Position numbers and translations under genes: made by a program | Origin: Pseudolactococcus sp041800635 | GTDB taxonomy: Bacteria > Bacillota > Bacilli > Lactobacillales > Streptococcaceae | Direction: 5' to 3' | Length of the DNA: 64,000 bases | Assembly: GCA_047833645.1 (NCBI GenBank) | Contig: CP181259.1 | Span: forward strand, 992,001 to 1,056,000 | Shown here: positions 33,478 through 39,238 of the stretch, piece after piece | How the letters are laid out: every line of letters starts with the position of its first letter | Position numbering within the stretch: the first letter of the stretch is position 1 | The notes under the pieces: model-generated | Database searches by the model: none | What the model was told of the DNA's origin: nothing | What the model saw: only the letters and a program-made list of their open reading frames with translations

Positions 33478-34818
33478 TTAATAGAGATAGAGATAGTTGT
33501 CAATCTCCCATTGAGAGACGAATTGGGCGTAAGAGGCCCATTCCACTTTTTTGGTTTCTACAAAGTTGGTATAAATATGCTCCCCTAAGGCGGCTTTCAC
33601 CACGTCATCTTCACGTAGGGCTTTGACCGCATTGTGCAAGGTTGACGGCAGATCTGTGATCCCGACTGCTTTACGCTCATCACCTGACATCATATAGATA
33701 TTATTTTCAACTGGCGCTGGCGCATCAAGCTTCCGCTCGATCCCGTCCAGACCACATTCCAACAATACAGCTAATGCCAAGTAGGGATTCGCTGTCGGAT
33801 CAACTGCGCGTAGTTCAAGGCGCGTCCCTTTCCCACGTGAAGCAGGAACACGAACAAGCGGCGAGCGATTGCGGCCTGCCCACGCGATATAAACAGGGGC
33901 TTCATAGCCTGGAACGAGGCGTTTGTAAGAATTCACCGTCGGGTTGGTAATGGCGGTGAAATTATAGGCATGGTCTAAGATACCTCCCAAGAAATGGTAG
34001 GCAGTCTCTGATAACTCCAACTCACCTTTTGGATCGTAAAAGGCATTGTTACCTGCTTGGTCAAAAAGGGACATATTACAATGCATGCCACTGCCATTGA
34101 TGCCAAATTTTGGTTTGGCCATGAAGGTCGCGTAAAGACCATGCTCACGGGCAATCGTTTTGACGACCAGTTTAAAGATTTGGATATTGTCACAGGCTTC
34201 CAGGACGTTGGTGTATTTGAAGTCGATTTCATGCTGACCGACGGCTACTTCATGGTGACTGGCTTCGACTTCGAAACCAAGGTCAGTTAGGACATTGACG
34301 ATTTCACGGCGGGTATTATCCGCTGTATCCGTTGGTGCAAGGTCAAAATAGCCGCCTTGGTCATTGACTTCAAGGGTCGGATTGCCTTTTTCGTCAAGTT
34401 TGAACAAGAAAAATTCAGGCTCAGGGCCAAGGTTGAATGACTTGAAACCAGTCGCTTCCATGTGGGTCAGAGCACGTTTGAGGTTTCCACGAGGGTCTCC
34501 CGCAAATGGTGTGCCGTCGGGATTGTAGACATCACAAATCAAGCCTGCGACTTTGCCGTTCTCATCCCCCCAAGGGAAGATAATCCAAGTATCGAGGTCA
34601 GGGTAGAGATACATGTCTGATTCATTAATGCGAACAAAACCTTCAATGGAAGAACCGTCGAACATCATTTTGTTATCCAAAATTTTCTCTAGTTGTTCTT
34701 CTGTTGCAGGGACTTCGACATTTTTAAGTGTCCCTAAGATGTCTGTAAACATCAGGCGCAAAAAAGTGACATTTTTCTCTTTGACTTCGCTAAGAATGTC
34801 TGCAGGTGTGATGGTCAT
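33478..34818 (-). CDS. glnA: Glutamine synthetase type I (alpha subtype)
   Basis: 446 residues, standard for GSI-alpha. Contains MMFDGSSIEGFVRINESDMY, PEPEFFLF-type GPEPEFFLFKLD, the ATP block KPKFGINGSGMHCNMSLFDQ and NRSPLVRVPASRGKGTRLEL. GSI-alpha enzymes are feedback-inhibited by glutamine and act as co-repressor of GlnR. Co-transcribed after glnR, with a weak terminator hairpin in between. Confidence 0.97.
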   Translation of the reverse strand: MTITPADILSEVKEKNVTFLRLMFTDILGTLKNVEVPATEEQLEKILDNKMMFDGSSIEGFVRINESDMYLYPDLDTWIIFPWGDENGKVAGLICDVYNPDGTPFAGDPRGNLKRALTHMEATGFKSFNLGPEPEFFLFKLDEKGNPTLEVNDQGGYFDLAPTDTADNTRREIVNVLTDLGFEVEASHHEVAVGQHEIDFKYTNVLEACDNIQIFKLVVKTIAREHGLYATFMAKPKFGINGSGMHCNMSLFDQAGNNAFYDPKGELELSETAYHFLGGILDHAYNFTAITNPTVNSYKRLVPGYEAPVYIAWAGRNRSPLVRVPASRGKGTRLELRAVDPTANPYLALAVLLECGLDGIERKLDAPAPVENNIYMMSGDERKAVGITDLPSTLHNAVKALREDDVVKAALGEHIYTNFVETKKVEWASYAQFVSQWEIDNYLYLY

Positions 34819-34867
34819 GTTGTTCTCCTTTACCCCAAAATGCTATGTTGCGTCTGTGTTGCGCTGT

Positions 34868-34890
34868 AAGAAAAGCGTGCTGAACACGCT
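34868..34890 (-). terminator. Weak hairpin between glnR and glnA
   Basis: GCGTG-TTCAG-CACGC followed by TTTTC on the minus strand; may lower glnA relative to glnR. Confidence 0.5.
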
Positions 34891-34928
34891 GCCTTTTCTT
34901 TTATGACGCTCAATTGCCTTAGGGGTTA

Positions 34929-35291
34929 TTATCTTAAGTTTGTATTGGGTTTGTTAAATCTCGATTGTTGCATGATTTCTTGTTCCAAGATTCTGCGTAC
35001 CTCAGCGTCAGAAATGGACTGACTTTTGACTTTAGCCAAATCTTCCTTGCTCTGTTCATAAACACGCTTAATACCCGCGATGTTTAAACCGTCATTGAGG
35101 TAGTCCTTGATTTCAAGCAAGACATCCATATCGTTTAACGAATACATGCGGCGATTGCCATCATTTCTTGCTGGGAAAATCAAACCTTGATCTTCGTAAT
35201 ATCGAATTTGACGCGCTGTCAGGTCTGTCAACTGCATGACGGTGCCAATTGGAAAAACTGCCATTGATCGTCGTAGTTCACGTTCTTTCAC
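34929..35291 (-). CDS. glnR: GlnR, nitrogen repressor (MerR family)
   Basis: 120 residues. MerR-type winged helix (PIGTVMQLTDLTARQIRYYE, DQGLIFPARNDGNRRMYSLN) and a short C-terminal tail that senses feedback-inhibited GlnA. ATG preceded by AAAGGAGGT. It represses glnRA and, here, probably glnN through the operators at 35353 and 33319. Confidence 0.96.
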   Translation of the reverse strand: MKERELRRSMAVFPIGTVMQLTDLTARQIRYYEDQGLIFPARNDGNRRMYSLNDMDVLLEIKDYLNDGLNIAGIKRVYEQSKEDLAKVKSQSISDAEVRRILEQEIMQQSRFNKPNTNLR

Positions 35292-35316
35292 TAATAGATA
35301 CCTCCTTTACCTTCTC

Positions 35317-35345
35317 ATTATATAGGGACTTTTCAGAAAAGTCAA
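35317..35345 (-). promoter_or_regulatory. Promoter of glnRA
   Basis: TTGACT (35340-35345) and TATAAT (35317-35322) with a 17-base spacer on the minus strand. Confidence 0.88.
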
Positions 35346-35383
35346 CGGTTAATGTGAGGTAAAATCACATCTCACATTAACCG
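35346..35383. terminator. Hairpin terminating the rhodanese gene, with embedded GlnR operator
   Basis: CGGTTAATGTGAG and CTCACATTAACCG form a perfect 13-bp stem; the GlnR box TGTGAGGTAAAATCACA (35353-35369) lies inside it, directly upstream of the glnR -35. One DNA segment thus serves as terminator and operator. Confidence 0.8.
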
Positions 35384-35406
35384 TATTTTGATGTCAATTT
35401 TCTAGC

Positions 35407-35721
35407 CTAATAATCGTCGTTATTCCGGATAATGTCACCTTGATACTCAATCATACCAGGTGCGACCATTTGGATATTTAGACCAGCATCTTCAAAAATA
35501 TGACTGGCACGATAGGCTTTATTGGTCGTCCGACAAATCACATAATAAGATTTAGCTGAATCTAGCTCAAACTTGCCATCTTCGACATCATCAATCGGAA
35601 TGTTGATAGCTGTCGGAATATGAAAGCTCTCAAATTGCTCACGTGGGCGGACGTCTAATACGTTTAAGTTGGGCACATCAAGTTTTTCAAATGCTTCTAA
35701 TGGTAGCAGGTTAAAGGTCAT
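35407..35721 (-). CDS. Rhodanese-like domain protein
   Basis: 104 residues, single rhodanese domain: NVLDVRPREQFESFHIPTAI (CH2A-type motif) and YYVICRTTNKAYRASHIFED with the catalytic Cys in an unusual active loop CRTTNKA (the usual form has Gly and Arg). It may carry persulfide sulfur. ATG with AAAGGAGAG, part of which comes from the dispersed 98-bp repeat. Lies between ruvB and glnR. Confidence 0.85.
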   Translation of the reverse strand: MTFNLLPLEAFEKLDVPNLNVLDVRPREQFESFHIPTAINIPIDDVEDGKFELDSAKSYYVICRTTNKAYRASHIFEDAGLNIQMVAPGMIEYQGDIIRNNDDY

Positions 35722-35730
35722 GGCTTACTC

Positions 35731-35827
35731 TCCTTTCTGCGATTTCAATTCTTGAAATCTTGAAACTTGACCTGCGCTAGCGCGCCATCCAAACGGGGTC
35801 ATTCGCGAACTTATGTCCGCTCAAAGT
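35731..35827 (-). repeat. Dispersed ~98-bp intergenic repeat, copy 2
   Basis: Minus strand: CTTTGAGCGGACATAAGTTC, GCGAATGACCCC, TTTCAAGATTTCAAG and GAAATCGCAGAAAGGAG. Matches copy 1 (5963-6060) block by block. It starts inside the ruvB stop region and ends at the ribosome-binding site of the rhodanese gene. Contains the palindrome GCGCTAGCGC. Confidence 0.65.
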
Positions 35828-36842
35828 CTTTATCATAACTGTACCCAAAATGCTCATAGGCCTTGGCTGTTGCACAGCGGCCTTGACGGGTCCGAACTAA
35901 AAAGCCAGACTGAATCAAATAAGGTTCGTACATATCTTCCAGCGTTTCGCGTTCTTCCGATATATTAACTGCAAGCGTTCCTAGACCAACTGGGCCACCA
36001 TTGTACATCTCGATCATTGTTTTAAGAATTTTTTGGTCAACATAATCAAGGCCTGAGGCATCTACATCTAACATGGTTAAAGCTTGGCGGGTGATGTCAT
36101 CGTCGATGAGACCGGTTCCTTTAATTTGCGCATAATCTCGAACACGCTTGAGCAGGCGGTTGGCGATACGCGGTGTCCCCCGACTCCGACGCGCCATTTC
36201 AAAAGCGCCATCGCCTGTGATGTCAACTTCAAAGATATCGGCGGTACGCTCGATGATTTCGGTCAAATCTTCCAGATCGTAATAGGCCATATGGGCATTG
36301 ATCCCGAAACGCGCCCGCAAGGGGTTTGAGAGCATCCCTGCACGCGTTGTTGCACCAATCAAGGTGAAAGGTGGCAACTCCAAATGGACGCTGCGAGAGC
36401 TGTCCGATCCGCCTATCATGATGTCAATGTAGAAATCTTCCATAGCGCTGTAGAGCACTTCTTCAACCGACATGGGCAGGCGGTGAATTTCGTCAATGAA
36501 GAGGACATCGCCAGCTTCTAACTCATTCAAAATCGCGACCAAGTCGCCCGCTTTTTCAATGGCAGGTCCAGAGGTCTGTTTGATGTTGACGCCGAGTTCA
36601 TTTGCGATGACAAATGCCATGGTCGTTTTACCTAAGCCTGGGGGGCCAAAGAGTAAGACATGGTCCAATGATTCTTCGCGCATTTTGGCTGCCTTGATGA
36701 AAATATCTAGTTGTTCTTTGATTTTATCCTGTCCGATATACTGATTGAGGTATTGTGGTCTGAGGGTGCGTTCGACTAAGTTTCCGTCTTGTTCCAGATC
36801 GTAGTCCTGTAACTCACCTGATGTTAATTTGTCGTTTTCCAT
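35811..36842 (-). CDS. ruvB: Holliday junction branch migration helicase RuvB
   Basis: 343 residues. AAA+ motor with Walker A LLFGPPGLGKTTMAFVIANE, Walker B VLFIDEIHRLP, sensor TTRAGML, the Arg finger region, and the C-terminal winged helix (YEPYLIQSGFLVRTRQGRCA). It drives branch migration with RuvA, encoded 1.57 kb upstream. No Shine-Dalgarno; TGGTACAAT ends 6 bases before the ATG, so the mRNA may be leaderless. Confidence 0.97.
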   Translation of the reverse strand: MENDKLTSGELQDYDLEQDGNLVERTLRPQYLNQYIGQDKIKEQLDIFIKAAKMREESLDHVLLFGPPGLGKTTMAFVIANELGVNIKQTSGPAIEKAGDLVAILNELEAGDVLFIDEIHRLPMSVEEVLYSAMEDFYIDIMIGGSDSSRSVHLELPPFTLIGATTRAGMLSNPLRARFGINAHMAYYDLEDLTEIIERTADIFEVDITGDGAFEMARRSRGTPRIANRLLKRVRDYAQIKGTGLIDDDITRQALTMLDVDASGLDYVDQKILKTMIEMYNGGPVGLGTLAVNISEERETLEDMYEPYLIQSGFLVRTRQGRCATAKAYEHFGYSYDKDFERT

Positions 36843-36848
36843 ATCTTT

Positions 36849-36857
36849 ATTGTACCA
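36849..36857 (-). promoter_or_regulatory. Extended -10 of ruvB abutting the ATG
   Basis: TGGTACAAT on the minus strand, -10 at 36849-36854, six bases before ATG. Transcription would start at or beside the A of the start codon. Confidence 0.55.
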
Positions 36858-36993
36858 AATTTATATCATAATGTTGTACTATGTTGTCATATCAATCCCT
36901 TGCAAGTTCACGCACACATTATCACAGCAATTGGTTACCATTTCACAGCTCACCCATGGCTTTATCAGACACTTCTACTACTCACCGTGTTTT

Positions 36994-37067
36994 TAAAAAG
37001 CGCTGTGTATGCGCATTCCATATGTATATTCATACAATCAGGGAACACGTAAACACAACGCTTTTCT
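36994..37067 (-). ncRNA. Small RNA unit K of the ruvA-ruvB array
   Basis: Promoter TTGATT (37097-37102), 17 bases, TATAAC (37074-37079). The predicted RNA has a 13-bp stem AAAAGCGTTGTGT / ACACAGCGCTTTT (one G-U) closing its ends, then TTTTT. The loop carries TTCCCTGATTGTATG. It is a paralogue of unit E, sharing promoter and 5' half. Confidence 0.65.
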
Positions 37068-37111
37068 AATGTCGTTATACACCGATTTAATAGGCAAATC
37101 AAATAAGGGCA

Positions 37112-37171
37112 TAAAAAAGAGAGATGACCATAGCATCGTACCGAAGTAAAAGGGGTGCGAGACCACTCTCT
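37112..37171 (-). ncRNA. Small RNA unit J
   Basis: -10 TATAGT (37178-37183). RNA begins with AGAGAG near its 5' end and closes with CTCTCT followed by TTTTTT. The loop has ACCCCTTTTAC and a UUCG-capped mini-hairpin TAC-TTCG-GTA. Confidence 0.6.
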
Positions 37172-37209
37172 AATTCTACTATACACTGTATTCCAGCATA
37201 CAGTAAAAA

Positions 37210-37269
37210 TAAAAAAAGAGGCTCCCCGGTGAAGCTAAAAAATCTGGCGTCCAGCGAATCTCTTTCTTT
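37210..37269 (-). ncRNA. Small RNA unit I
   Basis: -10 TATAAT (37276-37281) within GGTGTATAATAAAAGTAAAG, the context shared with units A and C. Contains the hairpin CTGG-ACG-CCAG; AAAGAG near the 5' end pairs with CTCTTT at the 3' end, followed by seven T. Confidence 0.6.
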
Positions 37270-37310
37270 ACTTTTATTATACACCATTTGCAAAGAATTG
37301 GATGGTTTTT

Positions 37311-37383
37311 AAAAAAGAAGAAAAGAGCAGGGTGCTCAGCCCACTATCCTAAAAAAGTACATGGCCAACAACCCTACCTTTAT
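37311..37383 (-). ncRNA. Small RNA unit H
   Basis: -10 TAGAAT (37390-37395), overlapping the T run of unit G. Shares GGGTTGTTGGCCA and the following TTTTTTA block with unit B at equal distance from the -10. Ends in GAGCA-CCC-TGCTC then TTTT. Confidence 0.55.
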
Positions 37384-37396
37384 CCACTCATTCTAT

Positions 37397-37452
37397 AAAA
37401 AGTAGTTGCCTGCCCATCCTCCATTCGGAGAACGTGTCAGCAACTACTCTTC
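37397..37452 (-). ncRNA. Small RNA unit G
   Basis: -10 TATAAT (37459-37464). A perfect 9-bp stem AGTAGTTGC (RNA 5' part, 37440-37448) / GCAACTACT (37401-37409) closes the RNA, followed by TTTTT. The loop holds a CTCC-GAAT-GGAG hairpin. Confidence 0.65.
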
Positions 37453-37534
37453 ACTATTATTATATACCCATTCAGAAAATAATACTACCATCATTGCAAA
37501 ACGCAGGTCGCGTGATTTGATATGGTGGAAAATG

Positions 37535-37570
37535 AAAAAGAGAGATAACACGAAATCAGGCAAGGTTATC
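37535..37570 (-). terminator. Extra terminator inside the array, downstream of unit E
   Basis: GATAAC...GTTATC followed by TCTCTTTTT on the minus strand. It may terminate read-through from unit E, whose own end is weaker. A TAAAAT directly before it could be chance. Confidence 0.5.
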
Positions 37571-37625
37571 ATTTTAGCAAATGTGAGCTATATTGAGCCT
37601 TATTTTGAAGATTGAAATAGCATAT

Positions 37626-37712
37626 AGTAAAAGCGTTGGCCTGGCGCAATCCATAAGTATAAATAAAACACATTCATACAATCAGGGGATCACGTAGACG
37701 CAATGCTTCTCT
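37626..37712 (-). ncRNA. Small RNA unit E
   Basis: Promoter TTGATT (37742-37747), 17 bases, TACAAT (37719-37724). Near-copy of unit K over about 100 bases including promoter. End pairing AAGCATTG / CAACGCTT with one mismatch, then TTTTAC. Loop has ATCCCCTGATTGTATG. Confidence 0.6.
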
Positions 37713-37756
37713 AATGTTATTGTACACCGATCTAACGGGCAAATCAAATAAGGGCA

Positions 37757-37805
37757 TAAAAAGAGCAGAGCTCCCTGACAAATCCGTCTGGGCGGTCTAC
37801 TCCTT
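37757..37805 (-). ncRNA. Small RNA unit D
   Basis: -10 TATACT (37812-37817). GAGTAGA near the 5' end pairs with TCTGCTC at the 3' end (one G-U), followed by TTTTT. Shares CCGCCCAGAC and GTCAGGGAG with unit C. Confidence 0.6.
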
Positions 37806-37836
37806 ACCTTTAGTATACCACGATCACACCTTAAAA

Positions 37837-37911
37837 GAAAAAAGAGACTCCCTGACCTACTTCATGTAATGAAGATTGGAATGCTGGCGGTCTGGGCGGC
37901 TCTTTCCCTTT
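37837..37911 (-). ncRNA. Small RNA unit C
   Basis: -10 TATAAT (37918-37923) in GGTGTATAATTAAAGTAAAG. Contains a perfect hairpin CTTCAT-TAC-ATGAAG, end pairing AAAGAG/CTCTTT and six T. Paralogue of unit D. Confidence 0.62.
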
Positions 37912-37959
37912 ACTTTAATTATACACCATTTACAAAAAAGTGACTAGTCATTTTCATAG

Positions 37960-38023
37960 AAAAAAGAGTGGAGCCCTCGGCCTACCGTAAAAAACGGTAA
38001 GTGGCCAACAACCCCACCCTCAT
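37960..38023 (-). ncRNA. Small RNA unit B
   Basis: -10 TATAAT (38030-38035). Inner hairpin TACCG-TTTTTTA-CGGTA lies inside a GGCC/GGCC stem, and the RNA ends CCACTCTTTTTT. Paralogue of unit H. Confidence 0.62.
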
Positions 38024-38050
38024 ACTCTCATTATACACCCATATATCCCC

Positions 38051-38126
38051 AAAAGTAAAGAAAGATACTTGCTCATCCCCTCCCAGCCGAAACCTTTAAG
38101 GGGAAAGGTGTCAAGTTTCTTTCTTT
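38051..38126 (-). ncRNA. Small RNA unit A
   Basis: -10 TATAAT (38133-38138) in GGGTGTATAATGAAGGTAAAG. Ends pair over 17 bases with one mismatch: GTAAAGAAAGAAACTTG (5', 38112-38128) against CAAGTATCTTTCTTTAC (3', 38055-38071). A CCCC/GGGG hairpin lies inside; the loop has TTTCCCCTTAAAGG. Confidence 0.65.
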
Positions 38127-38138
38127 ACCTTCATTATA

Positions 38139-38382
38139 CACCCGTTTCACAAATAATGCCACGATCAAAGCAGAACGCAGAATGTATGATTTGATATATT
38201 TGTTACGGCTTATATTTTATTTGGATAAATATATAAACTTTTTTATTTTACCTAAATTTTTGACAAATGGCTGAACTCAAGGATTTAAACCATGTAATTC
38301 CATGTATTTAACCCAACATATCCTCCTTATCAAAAAATTGGTCATTTACGATGATTTTTAAAGTAAGTCTCACATTTAACAA
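38139..38382. other. Intergenic stretch between array and ruvA terminator
   Basis: About 240 bases, AT-rich. Minus strand has GATAAGGAGGATATG near 38305-38330, a ribosome-binding site followed by an ATG that opens only a very short frame. No gene is supported. Confidence 0.4.
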
Positions 38383-38383
38383 A

Positions 38384-38407
38384 ACAAAAAAACCAATCCT
38401 ACGATTA
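38384..38407 (-). terminator. Terminator of ruvA
   Basis: CTAATC-GTAG-GATTGG with a run of seven T on the minus strand. Confidence 0.7.
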
Positions 38408-38408
38408 G

Positions 38409-38990
38409 TCATTTCATCATTAATTTTAAAGCTGTTTTGATAAAGCCTTCGGTCGTGTCTTGTGTGCCTTCGAGCTTTTTTTGGACTTTCTTGAGTTCAG
38501 TCGTTTTGTAGCCCAAGGCGACTAAGGCTTCTAAAGCGTCGTCCAACTCTGTACTTGCTGGCAGCTGTGGTCTTGCGACATCGGCTGCAACATTTTCAAA
38601 CTTCCCTTCGAGGTCTAAGACCATTTGGCTGGCTGTTTTCTTGCCAACGCCCGGAAATTGGGTTAGGTATTTGATATCACCGCTGTCAATGGCGGTGACG
38701 AGGCCGATATTATCGTCGGCTGCGATGATGGCGAGCGCTGATTTGGGGCCGATGCCTGAAACGGAAATCAGCTGCAAAAAGAGACGTTTTTCTGTTTCAT
38801 CGGTGAAGCCGTAAAGGGTGTGGGCGTCGTCGCGGATGACTTGGTGGACGTAGACTTTGATGTCGGCGTTCACGAGGTTCGAAAAGACATAGGGGTTGGC
38901 GACATGAAGCAGGTAGCCAGTGCCTGAGACGTCAAGCACGATGTAGGTCGGTGTGATTTTGACCAAGGTGCCTTTGAGATATTCGTACAT
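38409..38990 (-). CDS. ruvA: Holliday junction DNA helicase subunit RuvA
   Basis: 193 residues. OB-fold domain (EYLKGTLVKITPTYIVLDVS), helix-hairpin-helix motifs (LISVSGIGPKSALAII, LTQFPGVGKKTASQMVLDLE), an acidic-pin region, linker, and the RuvB-binding C-terminal domain (LDDALEALVALGYK). AGAAGGAAATT upstream of ATG. Follows mutL; ruvB is separated from it by the small-RNA array. Confidence 0.96.
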   Translation of the reverse strand: MYEYLKGTLVKITPTYIVLDVSGTGYLLHVANPYVFSNLVNADIKVYVHQVIRDDAHTLYGFTDETEKRLFLQLISVSGIGPKSALAIIAADDNIGLVTAIDSGDIKYLTQFPGVGKKTASQMVLDLEGKFENVAADVARPQLPASTELDDALEALVALGYKTTELKKVQKKLEGTQDTTEGFIKTALKLMMK

Positions 38991-39021
38991 AATTTCCTTC
39001 TATAAATATGAGGTTGATTTA

Positions 39022-39238
39022 AAATTGGGTGTTCCAGCCGCCCTTTTTGGTTTACCGACTCGCAAGCTCGTTGGTCATAAGTTAGTTTGGGATGAGATCA
39101 AGATGGTGCTGATTTTTAGAACTGAGTATTCCAACCACCTTTATGTGTCTACCAACTCGCAAGCTCGTCGGTCATGAATTAGTTTGGGATGAGATCAAGA
39201 TGGTGCTGACTTTTAGAACTGAGTATTCCAACCACCCT
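39022..39238. repeat. Tandem ~97-bp repeats of the mutL 3' end
   Basis: Units begin near 39022, 39119 and 39217. Each starts with a TTCCAACCACC or TTCCAGCCGCC block, the reverse complement of the codons KGGWNTQF and stop that end mutL, and continues through ACTCGCAAGCTCG, GTTTGGGATGAGATCAAG and ATGGTGCTGA. Only the 39217 copy belongs to mutL; the others lie in the mutL-ruvA gap. Confidence 0.9.

Noticed and set aside
36881..37615. Several 60-80 codon open frames on both strands inside the ruvA-ruvB gap
   Set aside because: They lack ribosome-binding sites, run across promoters and terminators of the small-RNA units, have no recognisable domains and overlap each other.
36994..38138. The array as a CRISPR locus
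   Set aside because: Units are unequal in length, have no constant direct repeat with variable spacers, and each has its own promoter and terminator.
38953..39177. 74-codon plus-strand frame in the ruvA-mutL gap
   Set aside because: It is the reverse of the mutL-tail repeats; no start signal.
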